Shown: piece by piece, positions 1 to 8,601 of the stretch
Position numbering within the stretch: the first letter of the stretch is position 1
Layout of the letters: the number at the start of each line of letters is the position of its first letter
Source of the DNA: a candidate division WOR-1 bacterium RIFOXYB2_FULL_36_35
Lineage (GTDB): Bacteria > Margulisbacteria > WOR-1 > XYC2-FULL-46-14 > XYC2-FULL-37-10
Direction: 5' to 3'
DNA: 47,151 nucleotides
Assembly (NCBI GenBank): GCA_001771505.1
Contig: MEUA01000029.1
Coordinates: 1-47,151 of the forward strand
Notes under the pieces: generated by a model
Database searches by the model: none
Told to the model about the DNA's origin: nothing
Seen by the model: the letters and a program-made list of their open reading frames with translations, nothing else
Position numbers and translations under genes: made by a program

Positions 1-1
1 T

Positions 2-217
2 TATTGCCATGAATTAAGGCTTGGCCTTGAAATTGATGGAAGTGTCCATTTGAAGAAGAAAGAGTATGATGCTTTAAGGCAAAATATAATAGAATCTGAA
101 GGAATAACGATAATAAGAATTGCTAACAACGAAATTACAAAAGACAAAAAATCGATCCTAGTAAAATTAAAGAAAAGCTGCCAATCCCTCTCCCTCTGGG
201 AGAGGGAGAAAGCCTAA
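2..217 (+). CDS. DUF559 endonuclease-like protein, C-terminal part (cut by window edge)
   Basis: The frame is open from base 2 and stops at 215-217. The peptide contains LGLEIDGSVH, then a Tyr-Asp-x-x-Arg stretch, then GITIIRIANNEI. This is the usual C-terminal signature of DUF559 proteins, which resemble the very-short-patch-repair endonuclease fold; the Glu-x-Asp-Gly of that motif is present. The last dozen residues (CQSLSLWEREKA) are encoded by an interspersed palindrome at 186-206, so the native end of the gene was probably replaced. The N-terminus lies outside the window. The family assignment is good; activity is unknown. Confidence 0.7.
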   Translation, partial: YCHELRLGLEIDGSVHLKKKEYDALRQNIIESEGITIIRIANNEITKDKKSILVKLKKSCQSLSLWEREKA

Positions 218-256
218 AAGTTTTCTTTTGTCTGAATGTTGGGTGAGGGCTGTTGT
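183..256. repeat. Interspersed palindromic repeat (CCCTCTCCC/GGGAGAGGG with GGGTGAGGG tail)
   Basis: CCCTCTCCC at 186-194 and GGGAGAGGG at 198-206 form a perfect 9-bp stem with a 3-nt loop. GGGTGAGGG follows at 241-249. The unit looks like a widespread mobile palindrome rather than gene sequence. It lies exactly between the DUF559 reading frame, whose end it encodes, and a DUF4258 frame that lacks its N-terminus. Confidence 0.6.
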
Positions 257-258
257 AA

Positions 259-453
259 AAGAGAAAGTCAGGAAAATTAACAGAAAATATTATAGAAAAA
301 ACTGTTTTTAACCCGGATAAAACTTTGCCAGGGGCAGCAAACAAAATTTTGGTTCAAAAAAACATTAATGGAGAAACATTGGAAGTGGTTTATGTTAAGG
401 AGAATGATGATTATATAATTATTACGGCATATTATTTAGAGGAGGGAAATTAG
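259..453 (+). pseudogene. DUF4258 protein remnant lacking its start
   Basis: After an in-frame stop at 256-258, the frame reads about 64 codons. It contains FNPDKTLPG, a central ILVQKNINGETLEVVYV strand and the terminal DYIIITAYYLEEGN, which is the typical DUF4258 profile (a small BrnT-like fold). No start codon or ribosome binding site precedes it, and the usual N-terminal 'H-x-x-x-R-x-x-x-R-x-I' helix is missing or degenerate where the upstream repeat ends. It stops 2 nt before the DUF2283 gene, the common partner of DUF4258. I read it as a 5'-truncated relic of a DUF4258-DUF2283 pair. Confidence 0.6.
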
Positions 454-455
454 TA

Positions 456-686
456 ATGAATATAAGTTATGATAAACAGGCCGACGCAATGTATATAAGA
501 TTTCAAGAGGATAAAGTTGAAAAAACCATAAAAATTCAAGAAGGAATAATTATTGACATAAATAGTAATGGAAATCTATTGGGGATTGAACTTTTGGATG
601 TAAGCCTTAAAATGCCACTTGAATCTTTGTCTCACATAGGATTTGACTTTCCCATTGAAAAGCATAAAACCTTGACATCTGCATAA
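456..686 (+). CDS. DUF2283 family protein
   Basis: This 76-residue protein begins with MNISYDKQADAMYIRF and continues with IIIDINSNGNLLGIELLDVS, the canonical DUF2283 pattern (small beta-rich protein, function unproven). A strong GGAGGG lies about ten bases upstream of the ATG, inside the end of the DUF4258 frame. DUF2283 and DUF4258 genes are often adjacent and are suspected to form toxin-antitoxin-like pairs. Here the partner is truncated, so this copy may be an orphan. Confidence 0.85.
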   Translation: MNISYDKQADAMYIRFQEDKVEKTIKIQEGIIIDINSNGNLLGIELLDVSLKMPLESLSHIGFDFPIEKHKTLTSA

Positions 687-710
687 AACGAGGCAGCCCT
701 TTTGTGCTTT

Positions 711-1784
711 TTAGTGATCGATCGGTTTTATCGGATAGTAAAAAATCCCTTCGTTTGGGGCTAGAGTGTAGGGGGGACGTTTGTATTGTCCTTTAATTAA
801 ATAAGTGGCGTCCAGGTGATCCAATGTTCTTTTGCGAATTATTGCCTCTTGAACGTTTGCTTCTCCTTTTACTGTCAATGAAAATTCTGGAAGCAGGGCA
901 TCAAGACTTATATATGTCTTATATTGTAGCTTTGCTTGATCTATTAATTGAGCCAGATGTTTCTCTATATTATGTCTGTTTTTTAGAATAGGATTGTAAT
1001 AATATACTCTATCCCTTCTATTTAGCATTTCAAGTGTCGTTTTACTGTCAGAGTTTATATTAAAAGGGAATGGAATGGAAGATATAATTGCTGTTGCTGT
1101 TTCTTCGTTTTTTTCTTGCCGCTTAATATCTATTTCCCTGGCGATTAATCCTTCGTCGTATAGGGCGGCAAGAGCGCTTATAATTGCGCTTGGATCTGAT
1201 CTTGTGTCGACAAGGAGTGTTTTGTCCTCAGCGCTATAGCAGACAGGGTTAATAATTTGTGCATAAGCAAAGGCCTTTTCTAAAAAGACTATATCTCTTT
1301 CCAGCTGCAAAACAACTTCTTTGTTTTGTTCGTCGAGTAAAGCAAAATATTCATTTTTGAATTTTTCTATAATTGTTTTAGCTTTTCTGATTAAAGGGAT
1401 TATTTCCTGATATACATCGATGATTTCATCAAAACCCCTAACCTCTTTTTTTGAATAAAAAAGTTTATCTTTGGGCCTTGAATATAATATGTTTTTTAAG
1501 TATAAAAGCCTTAACTTGTTTGTTGTATTTTCCGGGGCATTATTGTTTTTTTGTGGGGAGTTTATCAGGGAATCCTCGTCTTCTGTCATTGCTAACTTAC
1601 CCATTGTGTTTTCTATTTCAGAGATAATCGGATCTATCTCTTCAAAAAAATCAATCATTATTTGCTGGATAGCAGCTGTTAGAAATTTGTTTTCTGGGGT
1701 TGCCAAAGAGGTTTTTCCCTCCTGCTTTTGAATGACAGGTGGATTGAAAAATAAAAGCGTGCTTGCTGTGATGTTTCCGGTCAT
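711..1784 (-). CDS. Hypothetical protein (357 aa), no recognised family
   Basis: The frame is open for 357 codons with composition like its neighbours. No signal peptide or membrane segment is visible. Residues 30-60 and 115-175 look helical and charged, possibly coiled-coil (FFEEIDPIISEIENTMGKL; LIRKAKTIIEKFKNEYFALL). Residues 65-90 are a low-complexity Asn/Ser/Asp linker. The C-terminal third is mixed alpha/beta and ends in a Tyr/Pro-rich tail. The Shine-Dalgarno is weak. It is convergent with the DUF2283 gene and isolated from other minus-strand genes. I do not recognise it. Confidence 0.6.
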   Translation of the reverse strand: MTGNITASTLLFFNPPVIQKQEGKTSLATPENKFLTAAIQQIMIDFFEEIDPIISEIENTMGKLAMTEDEDSLINSPQKNNNAPENTTNKLRLLYLKNILYSRPKDKLFYSKKEVRGFDEIIDVYQEIIPLIRKAKTIIEKFKNEYFALLDEQNKEVVLQLERDIVFLEKAFAYAQIINPVCYSAEDKTLLVDTRSDPSAIISALAALYDEGLIAREIDIKRQEKNEETATAIISSIPFPFNINSDSKTTLEMLNRRDRVYYYNPILKNRHNIEKHLAQLIDQAKLQYKTYISLDALLPEFSLTVKGEANVQEAIIRKRTLDHLDATYLIKGQYKRPPYTLAPNEGIFYYPIKPIDH

Positions 1785-1863
1785 AATCTTTTCTCTGATA
1801 TATTTCGTAGAATTCTTTAATAAAATTCACTTTTTTTATTGTAATTGCAATAGCCCTATTATT

Positions 1864-1982
1864 GGGACTGTTGCGAAATGGTCATTCCCGTGAAAACGGG
1901 AATCTATTTTTCAGAAAACAAGATAGATCCCCGCTTTCGCGGGGATGACAAATTGCAAAAACTGTCATTTCGCAACAGTCCC
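1864..1982. mobile_element. 119-bp MITE, copy 1
   Basis: The ends are a perfect 17-bp inverted repeat: GGGACTGTTGCGAAATG at 1864 and its complement ending at 1982. Inside are two smaller palindromes, ATTCCCGTGAAAACGGGAAT and CCCCGCTTTCGCGGGG. The same 119-bp structure recurs at 38593 and 44733. No transposase is encoded. Target duplication is unclear here (TTATT against ATTTT). It fills the middle of the 308-bp gap 1785-2092; the rest of that gap is AT-rich with no other feature seen. Confidence 0.85.
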
Positions 1983-2092
1983 ATTTTTTAAAGTCTTTAA
2001 AAAAACATGTGAAATTTTTTGAAGGCGGGATCGATGATAATATGTGATTATTTATTGCTCTTATAGTAATTTTTTAAATGGAGGGGATTTTA

Positions 2093-3091
2093 TTGTCTGT
2101 TAAAATGATTAATAAATATGGAAAAGTCAAGCATTTAATTTTGAGGCCTTCGTTTATTGGTGAAGAGTGTAAAGCTGTAATTAAGGCTGCGGCAAGAAAT
2201 CCTTTAGCTATGGCAAACTATCCGACATTTAACGGATACATGAAATATTATGGAGTTAATGATATTTATTGTGATGATCGGGTACGTGAAGAATTTGAAA
2301 CAAAGTTACCTTTATTTCAAGAAGAGATAAAAGATGTTATAGGTTTATTAAGTCTCCCCTCTTTTTTTGGTATCGGATTAAGGCATGTTTCTTATACGGC
2401 AGCCCTTTTTATGAAGAATAAGCCTGGAGAGGCTATTTCAAAAAAGGTTTTTCTTGTTCCTCAAAGTTTTCTTTCCGATATAGAAGTTAATAGCGTTTGT
2501 TCGCAAGCTTCTAAACTTAGAAATACAATTTTTGAAGCATCAAATAGTAAAACAAAACCTTCTGTTTGGGGGGCGATACAGGACTTTCAAGAAGTAAACG
2601 TCTTTCCTCACGCGACAGATGAAGCGTACGTTAATTTATTTAAATGTTACTTAAATTCAGGAGAATTTGAATATCTTAGTTCTATCATAGATGGATCAAA
2701 ATTAAGTAAGGACATCTCGTTCGCGCAGGCGCTTTTTTTATGTAATTTATGGCATGGATTTTTGTGGATGATGCAGGATAGTTCGGAAAATATTACATAT
2801 CTGAATAATTTATCTTTGTTGGCCCGGACTATTGCAAGAAAAGCGATAGCGCCTAAAGAAACAATATCTCCTAGAATGATATCTTCTATACATTATAAAC
2901 ATGAAACGAGTACAGAATTGGAGAGATTATTGGCTTGTAGTTGCGATGATTTTAGTCAAGCTACTGACTACTTAAACGGATTGAAAGAACATTCATATTA
3001 TATGAATTTGACAGCGCGCTTTCCTCTGGCATTGAAAGAGCTTGAACGTGTGCTTGCTAATATCAGACACTTGAAAAGTCATGGTGAATAA
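2093..3091 (+). CDS. Hypothetical protein (about 332 aa), no recognised family
   Basis: The reading frame could begin at an ATG at 2078, but that codon overlaps a strong GGAGGGG at 2080-2086. The TTG at 2093 sits 6 nt beyond this ribosome binding site and is the better start. The protein is soluble-looking with no signal peptide. It has a helical, repeat-like C-terminal half (residues about 170-330) rich in Leu/Ala, with two Cys near residue 285. Its 3' end overlaps the convergent ArnT-like gene by 13 bp. Function is unknown. Confidence 0.6.
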   Translation: MSVKMINKYGKVKHLILRPSFIGEECKAVIKAAARNPLAMANYPTFNGYMKYYGVNDIYCDDRVREEFETKLPLFQEEIKDVIGLLSLPSFFGIGLRHVSYTAALFMKNKPGEAISKKVFLVPQSFLSDIEVNSVCSQASKLRNTIFEASNSKTKPSVWGAIQDFQEVNVFPHATDEAYVNLFKCYLNSGEFEYLSSIIDGSKLSKDISFAQALFLCNLWHGFLWMMQDSSENITYLNNLSLLARTIARKAIAPKETISPRMISSIHYKHETSTELERLLACSCDDFSQATDYLNGLKEHSYYMNLTARFPLALKELERVLANIRHLKSHGE

Positions 3092-4773
3092 CTATTACGG
3101 GATAAAAACAATATATATCCGTTTATCTCTTTTATTATTTTAATTTGCTTTATCTTTTTAATCTCTTGTTCTTTTGATATTCCAACAAGAATGTCCGGAT
3201 TTTTTTTCCGTAAATTAGTTTTAAATGTTGATACAAGCTCTTCTCGGTCTGCAATATAGTATAGTGGCCCATCCATATTTGCATGTTTATCAAACAAGCT
3301 GTCTTGTATATAAAAATATTCCTGCCTTGGTTCTTCTCCTTTATAAACAATTGCTATTATTTTATCTTCTTTGTGTTCACTCCCAATTTCATTCATTGCC
3401 TGCATCAGTATCTTCGTCGGCATAGCTTTATTAATAAAAAGACCAGCCATAATTATAAAGATGATGTAAGATAACGTTGAGGCGGTTACAAAAGTTATTA
3501 TAGATTTTTCAACCTCTTTTTTAAACAAAAAGATTGTTCCTGCTATTAGTCCCGATGAAAAAACAACTAGGAAAGGGAGGGCTATTGGCTTAAAAGCTTG
3601 TATCTCTTTGGGAAAAGATATAAATAAATAGATAGTTACAATAGAAAAAAGCGGAATTAATAAGACTGTATTCAGCCATGCGGAAGTTAAAATATACTTC
3701 TTTAATTTTTCGCCCTCTTCCATAATATTTTCTAATAGGTTGGTAACAATTATCGCAAGCGCGGGAAATGCGGGCAGTATATATCTTCCAATTTTGTAAT
3801 TTAGCGAAAAGGCAAAAATTCCGATTGCGATAGCCGCCCAAACTAAAAAGAGTCTTTGATTTTTATTTTTGAAGCCATAGAAAATCGCGGGATATACAAA
3901 CCCGCCCCAAGGCGCAAAAAGTAAAAATATTTGCAAAAAGTAAGAATAAAAATCATATTGAGGCGCTATTGTATTTAAGTTTCCAATGATATCGGTTGGC
4001 CTAAAAAATCTCAAGAAATTTCGCAGGAAGAAGAGATTTGCAAATGGTTGGCCAAGGATTTTGTATTCAATAATAAACCAGGGAGCTGCGATTGTAAGAA
4101 ACAGGAGCGTTGACATAAAGAGATGAAAAAGATTTGTGTGGATTGGTTGTGAGTTATGGGTTTTGTCGAAAGTTGTGAGAGTAAGAAATTTTAAGATTAT
4201 TAAGGCGCCAAGTGGAATTGCAATACCCACAGGTCCTTTTGTCAACAGAGCCAACGCCAACGCAATAGAAAAAATGTAATAATAAATTGGAGATGTAGTG
4301 GTTGCGCAATATTTTGTGCCATTTAATCGAAATATGCAGTAAAAAGAGGCTGTTATAAAAAAGGTCAGCGGGATATCAAGCATTGGTGTTCTTGTTATAT
4401 AAAAAAATTGGCAGGATAGCATTAGGATTAATCCCGCCAAAAGGCCTCCCCGCCTCCCGAAAAGTTCTCTCCCCATTAAATATGTTAATATTACTGTCCC
4501 TATAGCTAACAGCGAATGCCAAAGGGATAGCGCAAACTCATTTATGCCAAACAGCTTAAATGAAACTGCCATAAACCACATTGCAAGAGGAGGTTTATCG
4601 ATGATATCTCCCGTGTTGACAAATTTTAGCGTTATAAAGTCTCCGCTTTTTATTATATTTTTGGCGATGGTCGCGTAAAAGGCTGTATCTCCATCTATTA
4701 TCGGGATTAACTGCGCAAAAAGCATGAATAATACAAAACCTAAGGCTGCTAACGCGAGGATATCTTTTTTCAT
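3079..4773 (-). CDS. ArnT/PMT-family membrane glycosyltransferase
   Basis: This 564-residue multi-spanning protein is of the GT83/GT39 type, which transfers sugars from polyprenyl phosphate donors outside the inner membrane. The first loop carries DGDTAFY (acidic catalytic-type residue) and then DKPPLAMWF, a hallmark of ArnT-like enzymes. About ten to twelve hydrophobic helices follow, and a soluble C-terminal domain starts near residue 470. Its ATG overlaps the stop of the upstream heptosyltransferase-like gene by one base (TAATG), so the two are translationally coupled. The acceptor is probably a lipid A-like or other envelope glycolipid (inference from the cluster). Confidence 0.85.
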   Translation of the reverse strand: MKKDILALAALGFVLFMLFAQLIPIIDGDTAFYATIAKNIIKSGDFITLKFVNTGDIIDKPPLAMWFMAVSFKLFGINEFALSLWHSLLAIGTVILTYLMGRELFGRRGGLLAGLILMLSCQFFYITRTPMLDIPLTFFITASFYCIFRLNGTKYCATTTSPIYYYIFSIALALALLTKGPVGIAIPLGALIILKFLTLTTFDKTHNSQPIHTNLFHLFMSTLLFLTIAAPWFIIEYKILGQPFANLFFLRNFLRFFRPTDIIGNLNTIAPQYDFYSYFLQIFLLFAPWGGFVYPAIFYGFKNKNQRLFLVWAAIAIGIFAFSLNYKIGRYILPAFPALAIIVTNLLENIMEEGEKLKKYILTSAWLNTVLLIPLFSIVTIYLFISFPKEIQAFKPIALPFLVVFSSGLIAGTIFLFKKEVEKSIITFVTASTLSYIIFIIMAGLFINKAMPTKILMQAMNEIGSEHKEDKIIAIVYKGEEPRQEYFYIQDSLFDKHANMDGPLYYIADREELVSTFKTNLRKKNPDILVGISKEQEIKKIKQIKIIKEINGYILFLSRNSYSP

Positions 4774-6188
4774 TATTGTGAGCTCCTTATATAATTGTTA
4801 ATTAAAATTTTTACTGAAAAATCTTTTTGTTCTTTTTCATGTAGAAGCATTGGGGGAATTGGCAGATATGGTGTTGCCAAAAACCTCGCGATTTTTAATG
4901 CGGTTGGGCAATGAACGCCTACCCAGTGTATAATATTTATATCTTCTTTTATCATCTGTTTCATAAGTTTGATAGGACTTGCCGCCATGCCTATTTCCAC
5001 GGCGTGATAGCCAGCGACCGAAAGTTCGCGGATTATTTCCTGCCTATTGGTAAAAACATTGATTGATTTTTTTAACCAATCAGCCTTTGATTCTGGTATG
5101 GTCTTATTCCCGCGGTTTTCCATAAGAGTTTTAATTCCTGCAATGACATCTTCCACAGAAATTGCTTTTAAGCAGTCTTCAAAAGGGCATGCTTTTGGGA
5201 GACACTTTTGTGAACAGTTTGTTGATTTTCTTATGATAACATTAGTTGTTGCCCAAGGCCCCCATTCTGTCGGCTTTACAAATTTAGTAGGGAATATTGC
5301 TACTGTTGGAATTTTTAACGCTGCTGCTATGTGAAGAGGGCCAGTATCTACTCCTATATATAGATTGTATCTGGATGTTATTGCTATTAATTCTTCTAAA
5401 TTTGTTTTATTAACCAGGTTTATAAGTTTATTTTTACATAATTGTATTATTTTTTGTGAAGAAGAAAGATCTTTTTTACTTCCTGTTAATATAATTTTTG
5501 ATTTTTTATTTTCTATCAAGTAGTCGATAACTTTCGCGTAACGATCGGGAAGCCAAGCTTTGTTCCCTTTCCCCGTACCTATATGAATTCCGACAACAAA
5601 ATCATCTGGTTTTAGCTGATATTCTTGTTCAAATTTTGATCTCAGCTCATAATTCGGCTTAATTTTAAGAGACACAGGATTTTGCGGTAGATTATTCACC
5701 CCTATTAGGAAATCGGGGTTAATTTCTGGTTTTCCCGTGAATAAACGGGGTGAAATTTCAAGAGGGGAAAGAAGGAGAATATTGCGTTCTGTTTCGTGAA
5801 GTGTTAAATCATTCCACCTGCAGTTCCCTCTTATATTATAAAAGGGGATTAAAAGCGGTTTTGATATATCTCCGAGCCGATATTTTATTTTTGCAAGTTT
5901 TGCAAGTAGAGCATAATGGAATTCATTATAAAAGTGGACTGAAAGATCAAATTTTTTTCTTTGAATAAACCTGTAAAGCCTTATCTTTTTTGTATCTTCT
6001 ATGATTTCGTTTATGTCGGGATTGTTTATGAAAACTCCTTTTGTATAGGGACTGCACAAGACAGCTATGTGGCTGTTTGGAAATTTTTCCCTTACAAGAG
6101 AAATAGCAGGTGTTATTAGCACACAATCGCCGATTGCGTCGGGACGGATTATGAGGATTTTCTTGATTTGATTGGCTTCTATTCTCAC
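4773..6188 (-). CDS. GT9 (heptosyltransferase-like) glycosyltransferase with C-terminal extension
   Basis: Residues 9-350 match the ADP-heptose:LPS heptosyltransferase fold. They show KILIIRPDAIGDCVLITPA at the start, a GIHIGTGKGNKAWLP motif at the donor domain, and GVDTGPLHIAAALKIPTVAIF near residue 275-295. Two oddities stand out. Residues 144-166 are encoded by a palindromic repeat (5691-5758) and look like an in-frame insertion between SPLE and LPQNP. Residues about 370-471 form an extra domain I do not recognise. The start is GTG, because no in-frame ATG is near and a stop lies just upstream. A MITE relic abuts the 5' end. The gene is coupled to the ArnT-like gene. Confidence 0.85.
   Translation of the reverse strand: MRIEANQIKKILIIRPDAIGDCVLITPAISLVREKFPNSHIAVLCSPYTKGVFINNPDINEIIEDTKKIRLYRFIQRKKFDLSVHFYNEFHYALLAKLAKIKYRLGDISKPLLIPFYNIRGNCRWNDLTLHETERNILLLSPLEISPRLFTGKPEINPDFLIGVNNLPQNPVSLKIKPNYELRSKFEQEYQLKPDDFVVGIHIGTGKGNKAWLPDRYAKVIDYLIENKKSKIILTGSKKDLSSSQKIIQLCKNKLINLVNKTNLEELIAITSRYNLYIGVDTGPLHIAAALKIPTVAIFPTKFVKPTEWGPWATTNVIIRKSTNCSQKCLPKACPFEDCLKAISVEDVIAGIKTLMENRGNKTIPESKADWLKKSINVFTNRQEIIRELSVAGYHAVEIGMAASPIKLMKQMIKEDINIIHWVGVHCPTALKIARFLATPYLPIPPMLLHEKEQKDFSVKILINNYIRSSQ
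5691..5758. repeat. CCCCGAT-type palindromic element inside a GT9 gene
   Basis: The segment has the family ends (ATTATTCACCCCTATTAGG and AATAAACGGGGTG). Its middle, GGGGTTAATTTCTGGTTTTC, closely matches the intergenic copy at 25572-25630 (GGGGTTGATTTCTGATTTCA). It is fully open in the gene's frame and encodes about 23 residues. Confidence 0.75.
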
Positions 6189-6199
6189 ACCTCAATTTT

Positions 6200-6243
6200 G
6201 GGACTGTTGTGTAATGCCACCCCAGACTAAAGTCTACAGTCCT
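6200..6243. mobile_element. Short MITE derivative (GGGACTGTTG end)
   Basis: It begins with GGGACTGTTGTGTAATG, the MITE terminal repeat. It then has half of a different inner palindrome (GCCACCCCAGACTAAAGTCT) and ends in ACAGTCC, complementary to the start. It is 44 bp, so probably a deleted copy. It lies 12 bp upstream of the GTG start of the GT9 gene, where a leader or promoter would be expected. Confidence 0.55.
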
Positions 6244-6319
6244 ATTTTATAAGACAAATCAAACAGACCTAGTATTACGGATAATAATTTTTTCAATTAG
6301 AATAAATTTCATTTAAAGT

Positions 6320-6682
6320 TTATTTGAGTGGAATGGCGGGCATTCTTTTTAAGGTTTTATTTGCCGCATCTACTAATATTCCTACAGATTCAAGAGCTGT
6401 AACTCCAAGAAGAGGTTCGCAGTTGTCAGGACCAAAAACAATCCTTCCCGCAGTCTTTTCTCCCATAAATTCAATTATAGCTAATCCAAAAGGGAATTCT
6501 TTTATATTGCCATCTGCCATTTCATAAACAGTTTTTCCGACAGGCTCAATCCCTGCCTCTGTAAGCTTATTCCCTGGTACCATTGAATCTGTTGCTCCTG
6601 TATCAACCAAAAACTTGTCTTCATAAGAATTTGGAGCATCTTTACTAGCTCTTAAATTTACAGTTACAAAAGTTAGTCCCAT
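6320..6682 (-). CDS. Retropepsin-like aspartic protease (clan AA)
   Basis: This is a 120-residue protein with LVDTGATDSMVP; Asp27 of the D-T/S-G triad is the expected catalytic residue, and the single lobe implies a dimer. A second hallmark is the LLGVTALESVGI strand near the end. The ATG at 6682 was chosen because the AGGAG at about 6692-6696 is 9 nt away; the upstream TTG (6691) and ATG (6688) are too close. Small proteins of this kind are common orphan genes in bacteria and their substrates are mostly unknown. It sits between two glycosyltransferase genes with its own ribosome binding site. Confidence 0.8.
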   Translation of the reverse strand: MGLTFVTVNLRASKDAPNSYEDKFLVDTGATDSMVPGNKLTEAGIEPVGKTVYEMADGNIKEFPFGLAIIEFMGEKTAGRIVFGPDNCEPLLGVTALESVGILVDAANKTLKRMPAIPLK

Positions 6683-6752
6683 TACCATCAACTCCTGTAT
6701 ATATTATAACACTGTTTTATAAATCTCGTATCCCTTAGTTTGTATGGTGCAA

Positions 6753-6782
6753 TTCACCCAGATTATGATAATCGGGGTTCAT
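6753..6782. repeat. CCCCGAT-type palindromic element at a gene 3' end
   Basis: TTCACCCAGATTATGATAATCGGGGTTCAT is a near-perfect palindrome of the family. On the minus strand it supplies the last residues (EPRLS) and the TAA stop of the glycosyltransferase ending at 6763. (Described here by its two arms: TTCACCCAGATTAT and ATAATCGGGGTTCAT.). Confidence 0.75.
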
Positions 6783-8601
6783 TTTTTGAGGCTTTTCTAA
6801 TATCATTAATTTGCGTTTTAGCTTTATTGAAAATTTCTTTATCCGTAAGTTTGGCTAAGATTTTTTGTTTTTTTCTTTGTTTTAAAATATAGGGCAACTG
6901 TATTAACGCGCTTAAAAAAGCTTTCCATTCTATGGTATTTGGTATGAGTATTTTGGGTATGACCATTTGTAAAATATGTTTAATGATTAATGTTGGCGTA
7001 GTGATGTTTTTCCAGACTGATAAATATTGGTTTTTCCTGTAGCTTAACATCGCTTTTGACTTAGATAGTGTTTTGGTTATGGTTTGGTCATGATCATGAA
7101 AAACGATGGAGTTTGGTTCATATATTATTTTCCATCCGCGTTTTAACGCTCTGTATGATAAATCGGTCTCTTCGTAGTAGCATGGGGTAAATGCCTCATC
7201 AAAACCGCCTATTTCCTTAAATTTTTCTCGCTCGATTAACATTGCAGCTCCGCAGAGCCCAAAAATCTCAACTGGAGTTTTTATCTTTTCTGAGTCTTTT
7301 ATTTTGTTAAACTCCGCGCTTATTATCCCTCCGCTGAAAGAGCCTGTTATTATAGATTCGTTTAGCATATTTTGATTTGGACGTAAGATTTTAGGGGAGA
7401 CCCCAAAAAGATCATCTCTTGTAAAATGTTCTACAAGCTTTAAGAGAAAGTTTTTTGTAACTTTAATATCACTGTTTAAAAATAAAAGAAGATCATTTTT
7501 TGCCTCTTTGGCGCCGGCATTACAAGCTTTTGAAAAACCGATAGGAGCATCAAAATGGATTATTTTGATTTGCGGGAATTCAACTTTTAAAAATTCTTCT
7601 GTATTGTCTTTTGTGCCGTTTACTACAACTATAATTTCATGTTCATAATCATTAGGGAGGTTGTAGATAAGTATTGGGATATTTGTCTCAAGGAGGCTAA
7701 GATTGTTCAATGTCGGAATTATTATGCTTATCGATTTTTTCTTTTTTTCTATTCTGTAAAGATCTCTTTTTCGCGCATATTCCTGTGAGATTTTTATAAA
7801 ATTGTAAATGGCAGGGCCGATCTCTTTTTCTATGCTGCTTAGGTTTTCTTCTGATTTGTGTACTGTTTTTTGGGCCTTTTCAAACTCTTCATTTGAATCG
7901 CCCCACGCCATCCCTGCAAATCCGATCTCCTGATTTTCTATATCTTCTCTTGTCCTGCTCCCGTCGGGGATTATAACTACAGGACAGCCGCAGAGGGTTG
8001 CCTCAAAAATAGTGACAGAAAAGTTGTCATATGAAATAAGTTTTTTACATCTTCTAAACAGATTGCCCAGCTCTTCTTGTTTTGCCGGTTTGTGCCTGTA
8101 TATTTTAAACTTTTCAGAATATCCTTTTATTTTGTCTTTTCTTCCGACATAGACAAGATAGTCTATATCTCTTTTTTCTTTTCCTGTGCTATAAAATATT
8201 TCTCTGTCTATTACAGGGATATATAAGACTCTTTCTTGTGTCATCCCTGGTTGTAATAATTGTTTTACATAGGCAAACAATAATTCAGAGTCAGGGTAGG
8301 TTTTATCTCCGCCTATAAGCCCGGGCTTGTTTAATATGTAACGGACAATGTTTTTCGCGAAAAGAGGATTTCCCTGTTCTGCTTCGGGATAAATTACAAT
8401 AGCCCCTTCTTCTATAAGCTTTTTACCCTGTGATACGGAAATGGTTGGACATTGCCAGTTAAGGTTGGTTTTTTTGTCTCCGTAGATATAGGCTTTTTCT
8501 CCTTTTTCATTTAAAAGATGGCACAATCTGTGCAGAACTTTTACTCCGGCGCTCCCGTGAAAATAATCTCCAACAAGTATAAGATAAGGCTTGTGTTGCA
8601 T
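6763..8601 (-). CDS. Two-domain glycosyltransferase (GT-B-like N-terminus, GT2 C-terminus)
   Basis: This 612-residue protein has two modules. Residues 1-285 look like a GT-B/GT4-like transferase, with LILVGDYFHGSAGVKVLHRL at the start and a donor-site-like ISYDNFSVTIFEATLCGCPVV near 205-225. Residues 290-580 are a classic GT2 domain: SISIIIPTLNNLSLLE, LLLFLNSDI (DxD-like), GGFDEAFTPCYYEETDLSYR (the ED motif). No membrane anchor is visible. Its ATG overlaps the stop of the upstream transferase gene (TAATG). The stop codon lies in a palindromic repeat. It likely adds two sugars in one envelope glycan pathway (inference). Confidence 0.85.
   Translation of the reverse strand: MQHKPYLILVGDYFHGSAGVKVLHRLCHLLNEKGEKAYIYGDKKTNLNWQCPTISVSQGKKLIEEGAIVIYPEAEQGNPLFAKNIVRYILNKPGLIGGDKTYPDSELLFAYVKQLLQPGMTQERVLYIPVIDREIFYSTGKEKRDIDYLVYVGRKDKIKGYSEKFKIYRHKPAKQEELGNLFRRCKKLISYDNFSVTIFEATLCGCPVVIIPDGSRTREDIENQEIGFAGMAWGDSNEEFEKAQKTVHKSEENLSSIEKEIGPAIYNFIKISQEYARKRDLYRIEKKKKSISIIIPTLNNLSLLETNIPILIYNLPNDYEHEIIVVVNGTKDNTEEFLKVEFPQIKIIHFDAPIGFSKACNAGAKEAKNDLLLFLNSDIKVTKNFLLKLVEHFTRDDLFGVSPKILRPNQNMLNESIITGSFSGGIISAEFNKIKDSEKIKTPVEIFGLCGAAMLIEREKFKEIGGFDEAFTPCYYEETDLSYRALKRGWKIIYEPNSIVFHDHDQTITKTLSKSKAMLSYRKNQYLSVWKNITTPTLIIKHILQMVIPKILIPNTIEWKAFLSALIQLPYILKQRKKQKILAKLTDKEIFNKAKTQINDIRKASKNEPRLS

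Noticed and set aside
2078-2092. ATG at 2078 as start of the orphan gene
   Set aside because: It overlaps the Shine-Dalgarno GGAGGGG; the TTG at 2093 is at the correct distance.
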